A program made the translations under genes and the position numbers. Under the pieces are notes generated by a model that searched no databases, was not told the origin of the DNA, and saw only the letters and a list, made by a program, of their open reading frames with translations. DNA of 64,000 bases from Bin5 sp022821545 (lineage in GTDB: Bacteria > Chloroflexota > Anaerolineae > Caldilineales > Caldilineaceae), in assembly GCA_963664085.2 (NCBI GenBank), contig CAXXLO010000002.1, positions 3,286,001 through 3,350,000 on the forward strand, given 5' to 3'. Position 1 is the stretch's first letter, and the number at the start of each line of letters is the position of its first letter. Positions 43,330-52,151 of the stretch are shown here, in pieces.

Positions 43330-43992
43330 CTACCCGTCTGTCAGCTGATACCCAAAGCCCCGCACCGTAACGATGAAGCGAGAACCCGTATCTCCCGGAT
43401 TCGCGGAGGCCGGCTCGATGCGGTTTCGCACCCTGCTTACCATTCGGTCGATGCTGGCGTCGAATACGTTGCCGCCCACCTCGGACCAGATGTGCGTCGC
43501 CAGTTCATCTTTACTGACCACCCGGCCGCGATTCTGGTACAGGTACCAGAGTAGGTCGAACTGTTTTACGCTAAGTGGAGGCAGGAGCGCCTTGCCGTCA
43601 ATGAAGACCTGGCGTGTAGCCGAGTCTACTCGTATGCCCTCCTCCGGAAGAGCTTCGAGAAATGACGCCGTGATCGTGGCCGAGGGGTCGTGAAACCGGT
43701 AGCGTGTCGAGGCAAACTGAAGCTCGTCGCCGTCCTCAAGCCAGGCCGTCGCCCCTGGCGAGAGACGGCTTCCATTGACAAAGACACCGTTCTTGCTTTC
43801 CAGGTCGTGCAGTCGAAATGCGTCATCGATATAGTGCAATTCGGCGTGCTGCCGGCTGGCAAAACCATCGTTGACGACGACCGAGTTTTCGGTGGACCGC
43901 CCGATCAACATCTGTTCCTCGGACAGTTCGTATTCCGTCCCCGCATCCGGTCCGCTGAGACAGACCAGCCTCGCGTTCTGACTTGCCGGCAT
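43330..43992 (-). CDS. FHA-domain winged-helix transcription regulator
   Basis: About 220 residues. The N-terminal FHA domain has the phosphothreonine-binding pattern MLIGRSTENSVVV, SRQHAEL and LESKNGVFVNG. The C-terminal half is an OmpR/PhoB-type DNA-binding winged helix (VKQFDLLWYLYQNRGRVVSKDELATHIW then IDRMVSRVRNRIEP and FIVTVRGFGYQL). There is no receiver domain, so input should be a phosphothreonine rather than phosphoaspartate. A Ser/Thr kinase gene lies divergently next door. The ATG at 43992 has GGAG 6 bases upstream and is preferred to a start 45 bases earlier. Confidence 0.88.
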   Translation of the reverse strand: MPASQNARLVCLSGPDAGTEYELSEEQMLIGRSTENSVVVNDGFASRQHAELHYIDDAFRLHDLESKNGVFVNGSRLSPGATAWLEDGDELQFASTRYRFHDPSATITASFLEALPEEGIRVDSATRQVFIDGKALLPPLSVKQFDLLWYLYQNRGRVVSKDELATHIWSEVGGNVFDASIDRMVSRVRNRIEPASANPGDTGSRFIVTVRGFGYQLTDG

Positions 43993-44396
43993 CAGAGCTC
44001 CATTCACAAAGTAGTGTACTGATTGGACTGGACCCAAGCCTCGAAGGCGCCGGCGCGAAAGAGAGTTTTCGCGGCAGGCGATTCTTGAGGGAATCCCCGA
44101 GTGCGTCCACGCTTTTGGCTTCTTGTTTCCCTAATCAAGTTTCTCTGGTATTATAGTGCGCGAACAGGAGATTATCAACCTTCGCGCCCCGAAAGGGCCG
44201 CGTCGTTGCTGTTGCGCCGGACCAGGCGGGACTTTGGCTTTAAGAGAACTGCCTTAGGGCTGCGCAGCCGCAACTGAACTCTCAAGCCACGATCCGAGAC
44301 ATCCAAAGCCGCGGGGCCAGGCTGTTCTGCGCCAACGCCGGTGCAATTCGCGAGCACTGTTCGGATTGTAATTGCGCCCGAGTCTATCGATCTGTC
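43993..44396. other. Divergent intergenic region between FHA regulator and kinase
   Basis: About 400 bases. TGGTATTAT at 44146-44154 (plus strand) is an extended -10-like element with a poor -35. No gene is supported. It probably contains both promoters and any operator for the regulator. Confidence 0.4.
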
Positions 44397-46454
44397 ATGC
44401 TACCGGACCAGAAGGAGCCTGCCGGCGCCGCCGTCAGGTCTGAAACGCAAGAAGAAGACGTCACGAGCGAGAACCGTTCGGTAGAGCCTGCTGATTCAGG
44501 CCCGAACTTTCCTCGAACGCCGGGCGGCGCCCTGACCGGCCGTCAGATCGGCAGATACCTGGTTGGCGACCGGCTGGGGAGGGGCGGCGCGGCCAGCGTT
44601 TACCGGGCCTACGACCAGATTCAGGAACGTACGGTTGCCCTCAAAATCCTGTCCAATGGCGCCGACGACGCGGTGCGTAGCCGCTTCCAGCTGGAGGCCC
44701 GCACGGCGGCCAGCTTGCGGCATCCCCACATCGTTCAGACTCTGCAAGTTGGCAATGCCACAGGCGACGGCACCGCCTATATCGCCATGGAGTTGGTCGA
44801 AGGGGATAGCCTGGACCAGCTTCTCAAGCGTCGCGGACGACTGAGCGTCTCCGAATGCTGCAACCTGCTGGCCCCAATCGCCCGCGCTCTCGATTATGCC
44901 CACCAGCAGGACGTCATCCACCGGGACGTAAAGCCCAGCAACATCCTTCTGCGCCCCTTCGCCCCTGGCGCCTTCGGCAGCGCTCCTTCCGGTTCTCCTT
45001 CCGCTTCAGCCGTTCACGAAGCGGAACGCATCCTGATCGGCGCGCATTCAAGCGGAGAGATTTCAGCCGGTCAGGCTTCGGTGGAGTCACCGGTCGCTCC
45101 GCTTCTGTCCGACTTCGGCATCGCGCGGGCCCTCGATATGCCGGAGTTAACCAACGAGGGACGCACGATCGGCACGCCCGCCTACATGGCCCCGGAACAG
45201 TGCGCCAGCAGCCGCGAAGTGACCGGGCGCGCCGACATCTATGCGCTGGGCGCCGTCCTCTACCGTTGCCTGGTCGGTCGCCCACCCTTCACCGGCTCGA
45301 CAACACAGATCCTCCACGCCCACGTATACGCGTCTCTTTCCTTGCCCGACGATCTGCTTGCCGCGCTGCCGCCGGAGCTGGTCGCAGTTCTGCGCCTTTG
45401 CCTGGCGAAAGTTCCGGAAGAGCGCTACGCCGTCGCCCGCGAATTGGCCGACGACCTGACCGCGATTGCCGGACGCATCTCATCGCTGGAGAGCGCTCTC
45501 GCCGAGCAGACTTCAACACTTACTCTTGTTTCGCTGCCATCGGTCGGATTGCCCCCTTCATCCTCGCAGACGACGGAAACTGTGATTGTTTCCGGCGCCG
45601 AGAGCCGCCTGGAAGGGGCGTTGCAACAGAATCCCGCCCCGCAGCGGCCCGGCGGACAGGACGCCAAAGCGGCGCCAGCCGGCGATACCACACGCTGGCG
45701 AATGCCTCTGACGGTCACTGTCCTGAGCGTCGTACTCACTCTCGGTCTGCTGGCGGCAGGCATTTTCATCAGCGACGCGCTGCGGGAGAGAGCGCCGGCG
45801 GAAACGGCACAGAGTCAGGACGGTAGCGACGCGCTTGCCCCCTCTTTGCCTGCTGCCGACCGGCAGCCAAGTGCAGGAGAAGCGGTGGATGGACAGGCGT
45901 CAGCGGGCAACGCGGCTTCCACATCGACCGAATCGGAAACGCAGGCTGCTTCGGCGCCGCCTGCCGCGCCGGCAGGGAACGGCGCCGTAACTTGCCAGTA
46001 CCAGACCGCAGTTGAGTTTGAAAGCTATCTCGGCGAAAATGAATCGCTCGCCCAGGAGCTGGGCTGCCCGAAGGGCGTCCCGGTCTTCCTGGCGTTCGAG
46101 ACCCAGTTCTTTCAGACCGGCATGGCCGTTGGCCGCCTGGACAAGCCCATCGTCTACCTGCATTATTTCAGCAACGATGAGTGGGAACAGCGGGAACACT
46201 ACTGGCGCCAGGGAATGCAGGAAGCGGTCGACTCCCCGGACCTTCTGTCTCCGGCGGAAGAACTGTTTCAACCTGTACGCGGCATCGGGCAGATCTGGGC
46301 TGAAAACCTGTTTGTAAGGCAGGCGTTGGGCTGGGCTTCCGCACAGCCGGTAGAGGCTAACGGTATACTTCAATCGTTTGAAGGAGGGTTGCTGATATAC
46401 AATAGTGAATTACAAGACACAATCAGTTTCCTGAAGTCGCAGTTGCGGCTCTAA
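44397..46454 (+). CDS. Membrane Ser/Thr protein kinase (PknB-like) with extracellular C-terminal domain
   Basis: 685 residues. Kinase landmarks: LGRGGAASVYRAYD, VALKIL (Lys83), an alpha-C Glu100, HRDVKPSNILL (Asp177), DFGIAR (Asp239), GTPAYMAPEQ and DIYALGAVLY. About 50 extra residues, rich in Ser/Ala/Gly, sit between the catalytic loop and DFG (187-236). A single membrane helix (about 438-459) leads to a Ser/Ala/Gln-rich linker and a C-terminal outside domain (about 530-685) with FQTGMAVGR and SFEGGLLIYNSE, reminiscent of LGFP-type wall repeats. It probably senses the envelope and phosphorylates cytoplasmic targets such as the adjacent FHA regulator. Confidence 0.9.
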   Translation: MLPDQKEPAGAAVRSETQEEDVTSENRSVEPADSGPNFPRTPGGALTGRQIGRYLVGDRLGRGGAASVYRAYDQIQERTVALKILSNGADDAVRSRFQLEARTAASLRHPHIVQTLQVGNATGDGTAYIAMELVEGDSLDQLLKRRGRLSVSECCNLLAPIARALDYAHQQDVIHRDVKPSNILLRPFAPGAFGSAPSGSPSASAVHEAERILIGAHSSGEISAGQASVESPVAPLLSDFGIARALDMPELTNEGRTIGTPAYMAPEQCASSREVTGRADIYALGAVLYRCLVGRPPFTGSTTQILHAHVYASLSLPDDLLAALPPELVAVLRLCLAKVPEERYAVARELADDLTAIAGRISSLESALAEQTSTLTLVSLPSVGLPPSSSQTTETVIVSGAESRLEGALQQNPAPQRPGGQDAKAAPAGDTTRWRMPLTVTVLSVVLTLGLLAAGIFISDALRERAPAETAQSQDGSDALAPSLPAADRQPSAGEAVDGQASAGNAASTSTESETQAASAPPAAPAGNGAVTCQYQTAVEFESYLGENESLAQELGCPKGVPVFLAFETQFFQTGMAVGRLDKPIVYLHYFSNDEWEQREHYWRQGMQEAVDSPDLLSPAEELFQPVRGIGQIWAENLFVRQALGWASAQPVEANGILQSFEGGLLIYNSELQDTISFLKSQLRL

Positions 46455-46476
46455 CTATCCAAAATGGAGGACTAAG

Positions 46477-47385
46477 ATGCAGAACTCGACAGTTGAACGA
46501 GCCAGGTGGTTGGGCCGACACATCAAGCGGTTGAGCCGATTCTCCTCGGCGCAATCATCCTACATGGTCGTTCTAATCATTCTGGCGGCAGCGCTGGCAC
46601 TGGCCGGTTGCAACAGGAGACAGGCCGAGCCTACGGCTACGTCTGTCCCGCCCACGGATACGCCCGTGCCGGCCACCGATACTCCGGTGCCGCCTACAGA
46701 CACACCCACGCCGGTCCCGCCGACCGACACGCCTGAGCCGGAGCCGACCGACACGCCCGAGCCGGAGCCGACCGACACGCCTGAACCGACGGCGACACCC
46801 GCGCCCGAACCAAAGGTGAGCATTCCCAGCGGGTGGGCCGCAGTCAAGAACGATCGCCTGGGTTATTCGTTTGCCGTCCCGCGCGGCTGGTCCGTCTTTG
46901 ACCTTCAGAGCGGCCAGCTCAGCCAGATCATGCGGTTCGTGAGCCCGGAGGCCGCTCAGCAGGTGGACGATGCGCTTACAGGCCCCGGCGGCGAGTACGC
47001 CGGCCACCTCGGAGTACAATTGGCCATCTTCTCCAGGCCGCCTATCGCCGCGATGGCGGGCGTCGGCATCTTCCCGAATCTTGACGACGACATCTCGTCC
47101 GAGAATCTGGTCGAATGGTTGGAGAAGCAGTTGGAGAGTCTGCCGTTGCCAGTGCCCGTGGAAGTAAAGAGCCTGGAAGCCGGCACGACCAACAACCTGC
47201 CCTCGATTAACGGCGTCGCAACCGCCGATCTGGCCAGTCAGGGCCTGTTCAAAGCCCACATCGTCATCACTGCACTGCGTGCGAACGACACGGCCTACAT
47301 CCTGGTCGTTGCCGTTCCCGAAAACCAGGTCCAGAACCGGGCCAACGAAATCAAAGCCATTGTCGGTACCTTCCGACCTGAATAG
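46477..47385 (+). CDS. Lipoprotein with Pro-Thr-Asp repeats
   Basis: 302 residues. An N-terminal hydrophobic stretch ends in the lipobox LAGC, followed by about 60 residues of PPTDTP/EPTDTP-type repeats that form an extended surface stalk. The C-terminal 190 residues form a globular domain starting SIPSGWAAVKNDRLGYSFAVPRGWSVFDLQ, a pattern seen in PsbP-like or DUF1795-like beta domains, and ending NEIKAIVGTFRPE. GGAGG 6 bases upstream supports the ATG at 46477. It lies 22 bases behind the kinase and shares a terminator with it, so it may report to or be controlled by the kinase. Confidence 0.8.
   Translation: MQNSTVERARWLGRHIKRLSRFSSAQSSYMVVLIILAAALALAGCNRRQAEPTATSVPPTDTPVPATDTPVPPTDTPTPVPPTDTPEPEPTDTPEPEPTDTPEPTATPAPEPKVSIPSGWAAVKNDRLGYSFAVPRGWSVFDLQSGQLSQIMRFVSPEAAQQVDDALTGPGGEYAGHLGVQLAIFSRPPIAAMAGVGIFPNLDDDISSENLVEWLEKQLESLPLPVPVEVKSLEAGTTNNLPSINGVATADLASQGLFKAHIVITALRANDTAYILVVAVPENQVQNRANEIKAIVGTFRPE
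46650..46800 (+). repeat. In-gene tandem repeat coding for the PTDTP stalk
   Basis: Imperfect 18- to 24-base units; the clearest is GAGCCGGAGCCGACCGACAC repeated at about 46734 and 46758. Likely prone to length change. Confidence 0.75.
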
Positions 47386-47445
47386 CCTCTACTGAGTGGC
47401 CCTAGACTGAAGAGAGAGAAGCAAGGGGGTTCGGTTGCATTTTGC

Positions 47446-47464
47446 GCCGGCCCCCGGCTTTTTT
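47446..47464 (+). terminator. Intrinsic terminator after the kinase-lipoprotein unit
   Basis: GCCGG-CCC-CCGGC (47446-47458) followed directly by TTTTTT (47459-47464). Confidence 0.75.
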
Positions 47465-47526
47465 CTTCTCGTTTTCGTCCATCCGTAAGTGAACTGCATG
47501 TTCGCCAAGCCCTGCCCGGTAGCGAA

Positions 47527-49461
47527 ATGGTGACCCGGACGCGCGACGCAGCGCCAGGTTTGAACCACATTGTCGGATTGATGTCGAGCGAATTCCGCGC
47601 GGAGGTCGTTCAACGCGCGCTGGAGTGGAGGAATAAAGCCAGCGGAGAACCGAGGAAATCGTTTCAGTCAGTACTCCGCAAAAAAGTGAAAATTGATGGA
47701 TTCCGAAACTCCAATAAGGCGGACAACCAGCAGCTCTTCCCCGAAGTATTTCATTTGCTGCCCTCTTCAGCTGAGCTTGTTGGCTCCGTGCTGCACATCT
47801 GGATGGAATCCCATACTGAACTCTACAAAGAGGTACGCGGGCACTTGTCCGAACTGAAAGTGCCAACCCACGGCCTCGACTTTTCCGAGAATCGCTTTGC
47901 AGGCAGTTGGAATTTCGACATCTGGCAGCAGGAAAAGGAGAAGTTTGTTGCTTCGCACAGTCAATTCAATAAAGACGATGTCGCTCTCATGCTATGTTGT
48001 GTGTCGGGGAATATGCCGGACTCTGAACAAAGTGACAACGAAGTTCCGGCAGTGACTAAGGCTGACGCGTTCTTTTCGCAGTGGCTTGAAGAAATGCAGG
48101 AACTGCCGGCAGACGCGCCGCAATGGCGGCAAGCGAATGACTTCGTAGCATCCGCCACCGAAATCATTCAATACAAGTCGAAAGTACGAAGACATACTCA
48201 GCAATTCAATGAAATTCTCGCTGAGATGAAGCAAGAGTTCGGACGTGAACTGGCCTTCTTTCAGTGTGAATCGAATTCCTGGTCGGTGGAGAGGTTTATC
48301 AGCGGTGAGACAGGTAGTCTAACGGCGGAGCCCGAGCAAATGGCGGATCTAATTCGCCGGACAGAGTCGTTGAAGTCCCTGCTGACCGACTACCGGTCGG
48401 TTCACGACATTGCTCCGACTATCGAAGAGGAGGTAGCCCTCTGGCCGCGGCGCGCAGAACTTCAGGGACAAATCCTCGGCTGCCTCAATCAGATCTATCA
48501 GCTGTTTTCAAAAAGCGACGAAAAAGACGAAGACCTGGCAGCGATAAGAAAGCTTGAGGCTTTGGGTTTCACCGAATCGTCGGTTCCGCTTTGCGAAGCG
48601 CCGATCGAATCTGCGCAGATCGAGTCTGCACGTATCGATAGTACGCAGTCGGATGCTCAATCTTCTTCAGCCGTGGTCCCAAACAGGCCCCCTGATTCCA
48701 CGGACGTGCCGGCCGTTGAAGATCTTACTTCGGACACGTCAGCAGCGGAGGGCGGCGAATCTGATTCCACACAACCATCGAAACCTGTGCGCAGCGATGA
48801 AACTGTTCATGAACGCAGCGCAGAAACTGCCTATAGTTCGGATAGCGTCAACGCCTCCCTGGAATCAGAGAACAGTTCTTTGAGAAAGGAGCTTCAGAAG
48901 CTTCGAGGTGACCTGAATACGACGCAAGAAGTAATCAGGTTATGGCGGGAGGCTTACGAAAAAGCGTGCAAGCAGTTGTCGCCAGCGGAAAAACCGCCCA
49001 GCAAAGATGAACGACTGCCGATTGCAGACGTGAGAACCGCGGTGGCGCTAGCCAGGGAAAAATACTCCGGCGAGCTGGTCTTTCAACCTAACTCGAAGTC
49101 TGAGATTGAAGACAGCCCATTCGAGAAGCCCACTAACGTACTGGCCGCACTTGAATGGCTTGCGACGACCTTTTACCGGTCCAAGATGGGAGAGGTAAGC
49201 ATAACCGACTTTAACTCGTCAATAAAGAAGGCTTGCGGCTGGACCTATAAGGGGAAACAGAGCAAGATCACGATGAACCGGTACAAGTCCTGGTATACGA
49301 CCAGTCTTGAGGGAAAGACATACTGGTTGAAAAGACACGTCGGTACAGGCAGCAACAAGGACTCTCGTTACACGATTCGGATTGCTTTCGACTGGGACAG
49401 CGTTCGACAAGTGGTCGTCATCGGCTATATCGGTCAGCACCAGCAGACCGGCGCAACCTGA
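47527..49461 (+). CDS. Unrecognised 644-residue multidomain protein
   Basis: No family recognised. Residues 1-350 are mostly helical with many charged residues. About 355-445 form a Ser/Thr/Asp/Glu-rich disordered linker, about 447-486 a coiled coil (ENSSLRKELQKLRGDL), and the last 150 a compact domain with KITMNRYKSWYTTSLEGKTYWL and a beta-rich end, YTIRIAFDWDSVRQVVVIGYIGQH. That ending resembles the terminal strands of RelE/ParE-like toxins and of several defence-island proteins, but this is a weak resemblance. A sampled line has 42% GC against more than 60% on both sides, which suggests transfer. Start is uncertain: ATG 47527 or in-frame ATG 47581, neither with a good ribosome site. Confidence 0.55.
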   Translation: MVTRTRDAAPGLNHIVGLMSSEFRAEVVQRALEWRNKASGEPRKSFQSVLRKKVKIDGFRNSNKADNQQLFPEVFHLLPSSAELVGSVLHIWMESHTELYKEVRGHLSELKVPTHGLDFSENRFAGSWNFDIWQQEKEKFVASHSQFNKDDVALMLCCVSGNMPDSEQSDNEVPAVTKADAFFSQWLEEMQELPADAPQWRQANDFVASATEIIQYKSKVRRHTQQFNEILAEMKQEFGRELAFFQCESNSWSVERFISGETGSLTAEPEQMADLIRRTESLKSLLTDYRSVHDIAPTIEEEVALWPRRAELQGQILGCLNQIYQLFSKSDEKDEDLAAIRKLEALGFTESSVPLCEAPIESAQIESARIDSTQSDAQSSSAVVPNRPPDSTDVPAVEDLTSDTSAAEGGESDSTQPSKPVRSDETVHERSAETAYSSDSVNASLESENSSLRKELQKLRGDLNTTQEVIRLWREAYEKACKQLSPAEKPPSKDERLPIADVRTAVALAREKYSGELVFQPNSKSEIEDSPFEKPTNVLAALEWLATTFYRSKMGEVSITDFNSSIKKACGWTYKGKQSKITMNRYKSWYTTSLEGKTYWLKRHVGTGSNKDSRYTIRIAFDWDSVRQVVVIGYIGQHQQTGAT

Positions 49462-49555
49462 AAACCAAATGGCGGCCGCAATGCCCCGCCGCTGCTGAAC
49501 CTCTGCAGAAGCTCCGCAGAACCGCGTTTCAATCGCAAGACGAAAGGGAACTGCT

Positions 49556-50638
49556 TTGACCGAAAAAACGATAGATCTGCGTTCGGATACCGTGACCCTG
49601 CCCACGGAAGAGATGCGTGAAGCGATGGCCTCGGCGCCGGTCGGGGATGACGTCTACGGCGAAGACCCGACCGTCAACCGGCTGGAGGCAATGGCCGCAG
49701 ACTTGCTGCAAAAGGAGGCCGCCGTCTTCGTGTCCAGCGGCACGATGGGCAATCTCGCCTCCGTACTCAGCCACTGCGGTCGCGGCGAAGAGATGATCCT
49801 GGGAGATCAAGCGCACATCTTCCTCGCCGAGCAGGGCGGCTCCGCAGGATTGGGCGGCGTTCACCCCCGCCCGCTTCCCACCGCTCCCGACGGAACCCTG
49901 GACCTGGAGCAGGTGGAGTCGTCGATTCGCGCGGACGACGAGCACTATCCCCGGACGCGTCTCCTGGCGATTGAAAATACGCACAACCGCAGCGGCGGAC
50001 GCTGCCTGCCCGTAGAGTATATGGACGCGGCCGGCAACCTGGCGCACAGCCGGGGTATGAAGCTCCACGTAGATGGGGCCCGTCTTTGGAACGCCGCGGT
50101 CGCCCTCAACGTCGCGCCCGCCCGTTTGCTGCAGGAAGCGGACAGCGCAAGCCTATGCCTGAGCAAAGGTCTCGGCGCCCCCGTTGGTTCCGTCATCGTC
50201 GGCGATTCCGACTTTATCAAGCGGGCACGGCGCATGCGCAAGATCCTTGGCGGCGGAACTCGCCAGGCGGGAATCATCGCCGCGGCCGGCATCGTCGCCA
50301 TAACTGAAAATGTCGAAAGACTCGCCGACGACCATGTAAATGCCCGCAGGCTGGCCGATGGCCTGGCGAAGCTGGATGGTATCGTCATCGATCCGAAGTT
50401 GGTAGAAACCGATATCGTGATCTTCGGGCTTTGCCGCGACGATATGACACCGGCACAGCTGTCCTCTGGGCTGAAAGAGCATGGTGTACTCTTGAACCCC
50501 ATCGACAGCAGCCATCTGCGAGCGGTTACCAACCTGGGCGTTTCTTCTGACGACATCGACCGGACCCTCAACGCCTTTGCCCGCGTACTGGAGTCTAACG
50601 GCGGGGGCAACGGCGACGGCGTGCGCGTTTACGGCTAG
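49556..50638 (+). CDS. L-threonine aldolase (low specificity)
   Basis: 360 residues, fold-type I PLP enzyme cleaving threonine to glycine and acetaldehyde. Conserved pieces: IDLRSDTVTLPTEEMREAMASAPVGDDVYGEDPTV, VSSGTMGNLASVLSHC, LAIENTHNRSGGRCLP, LHVDGARLWNAA and the PLP lysine in CLSKGLGAPVGS, then RKILGGGTRQAGIIAAAG. The TTG at 49556 is used because AAAGGGA stands 7 bases before it and the conserved N-terminus begins there. The next gene follows after 12 bases and is probably co-transcribed. Confidence 0.92.
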   Translation: MTEKTIDLRSDTVTLPTEEMREAMASAPVGDDVYGEDPTVNRLEAMAADLLQKEAAVFVSSGTMGNLASVLSHCGRGEEMILGDQAHIFLAEQGGSAGLGGVHPRPLPTAPDGTLDLEQVESSIRADDEHYPRTRLLAIENTHNRSGGRCLPVEYMDAAGNLAHSRGMKLHVDGARLWNAAVALNVAPARLLQEADSASLCLSKGLGAPVGSVIVGDSDFIKRARRMRKILGGGTRQAGIIAAAGIVAITENVERLADDHVNARRLADGLAKLDGIVIDPKLVETDIVIFGLCRDDMTPAQLSSGLKEHGVLLNPIDSSHLRAVTNLGVSSDDIDRTLNAFARVLESNGGGNGDGVRVYG

Positions 50639-50650
50639 GATGATAGGCAG

Positions 50651-51790
50651 ATGCGTTCACTGCCGCTGCGTTCCATCTGGCAGATTGTCAGTGAGATCAA
50701 TCTTGCTGAAATTCAGCGCGAGATCGACGCACCCGTACATCTGCTGATCGCAGCCGACGAGGAAGCAGACGCCGAGCAGGCGGCGCGCAGCCTCAGTTCA
50801 CCTGGCGCCGACTTCGTCCATCCCTGGATCACGGTAACCGACAGCAGCGGCTCCGGCCTCCTCTCGCAAAGCACTGAAATTGCAAAGAGCTCGCCAGCAA
50901 CCGGGTCTTCTGCCTCGCAGCCTTCCCGGTCCACTCCGAACTGCGCCCTGCTTGTATCGGCGCAGCCCGATCTCAGTGCGGACCTGCTCTCGCTGCAACA
51001 AGCGCTGAACGCTCAGTCGATCCCCTCCATCGTCGTTGTGGTCGGGACCGAAGCAAAACGTCCTGACAGCGCCATCGTCCGCCGGGGGGAACATGCGCGC
51101 GTCGCCATCGCGAACTGGTCCGACGGGGCCGTTGCCAGGGTGGCAAGCACATTGATACAGACGATTCCAGCCTCTCTGCGACTGCCTTTCGCCCGCCGCC
51201 TGCCTCCTCTGCGGCCGCCCGCCCTGAACATGCTTATCCAGGAGACCTCCCAAGTAAACGCCAGTTACTCATTCACGACGGGCCTGGGCGAAACTGTGCC
51301 GGGGCTGAACTTCGTACTCGGCGCCGGCGATGCAATCGTTCTCACCAAGAACCAGCTGATGATGGCATACAAGATCGCTCTCGTCTCGGGCAAGTCCGGA
51401 TCGCCCCAGCAGCTGTTGGGCGAGATCGTGGGCGTTCTCGGGGGCGGTTTTCTGTTTCGCCAGCTCGCCCGCCAAATGAGCGGGCTTATTCCGGTTTGGG
51501 GCATTGTGCCTAAGGTCGCCGTCTCCTATGCGGGCACGTGGGCGATCGGCAGGGCGGTTCTCGTGTGGGCGACCGAGGGACGAAAGATCACGCCTGAGCT
51601 CATGACGGGCCACTACCGCGAAGCGCTCGAACATGGGAGGCAGGCCGCCCAGCGCATCGTCGACAACGCCCGCCGGCCTCGCTCCCCCTCCAGGAGCAAG
51701 AAGCTCCCCGCCAGCAGGCAGGCCACCGCCGCGCGGCTCCTTCGTCGCGTAGGCAAACGGATCCCTCGCCTGCCCCCGCGCAAGGGCTGA
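50651..51790 (+). CDS. DUF697-domain membrane-associated protein
   Basis: 379 residues. The N-terminal half (INLAEIQREIDAPVHLLIAADE and SIPSIVVVVGTE) looks like a degraded GTPase-type or Rossmann-like fold without a P-loop. Residues of about 215-310 form the DUF697 region: FTTGLGETVPGLNFVLGAGDAIVLTKNQLMMAYKIAL, then LGGGFLFRQLARQMSGLIPVWG and a YAGTWAIGRAV helix, predicted to sit in the membrane. The tail is strongly basic. DUF697 proteins often accompany small GTPases; none is adjacent here. Role unknown. Confidence 0.75.
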   Translation: MRSLPLRSIWQIVSEINLAEIQREIDAPVHLLIAADEEADAEQAARSLSSPGADFVHPWITVTDSSGSGLLSQSTEIAKSSPATGSSASQPSRSTPNCALLVSAQPDLSADLLSLQQALNAQSIPSIVVVVGTEAKRPDSAIVRRGEHARVAIANWSDGAVARVASTLIQTIPASLRLPFARRLPPLRPPALNMLIQETSQVNASYSFTTGLGETVPGLNFVLGAGDAIVLTKNQLMMAYKIALVSGKSGSPQQLLGEIVGVLGGGFLFRQLARQMSGLIPVWGIVPKVAVSYAGTWAIGRAVLVWATEGRKITPELMTGHYREALEHGRQAAQRIVDNARRPRSPSRSKKLPASRQATAARLLRRVGKRIPRLPPRKG

Positions 51791-51840
51791 GGCCCCCACG
51801 AGTCCCCTCTTCGGCCGCCCCGCGTTCCAACCACTTTCAT

Positions 51841-51869
51841 TTGACAGGCGACCGCGGGCGTGGTATCCT
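51841..51869 (+). promoter_or_regulatory. Promoter of tRNA-Asp
   Basis: TTGACA at 51841-51846, 17-base spacer, TATCCT at 51864-51869; 26 bases before the mature tRNA start. Confidence 0.7.
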
Positions 51870-51895
51870 TTCGTCACATGTCATGGTTTCCTGAT

Positions 51896-51968
51896 GGGGG
51901 CGTGGTGTAGCGGTTAGCATGTCGGCCTGTCAAGCCGGAGGTCGCGGGTTCAAATCCCGTCGCTCCCG
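51896..51968 (+). tRNA. tRNA-Asp (anticodon GTC)
   Basis: 73 bases. Acceptor GGGGGCG pairs with CGCTCCC (one G-T wobble). The anticodon loop CTGTCAA lies between CGGC and GCCG, giving GTC for aspartate, and the T arm has GCGGGTTCAAATCCCGT. Discriminator G73 is the Asp identity base. CCA is not encoded. Confidence 0.96.
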
Positions 51969-52088
51969 CCTCGGCGGATAAGATGCCAAACCATAGGGAA
52001 ATCGGGAGTTGAGTGTAACGGTGACCGCAGCGGCAGTACAAGCGCGATGACGCCGGTCCAGTTGCCGCAGTTCCTGAAGTCAGACATG

Positions 52089-52125
52089 AAAAAACAGGTC
52101 AACCCATCAGTGGGTTGACCTGTTT
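52089..52125 (-). terminator. Terminator between tRNA-Asp and fabI
   Basis: A perfect 15-base stem (AAACAGGTCAACCCA with its complement) around a TCAG loop at 52092-52125. On the minus strand it is followed by six T residues, placing it 27 bases after the fabI stop. It could also stop the tRNA transcript from the other side. Confidence 0.85.
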
Positions 52126-52151
52126 GCATTTCAGCTCAGCTGCGCCGGACG

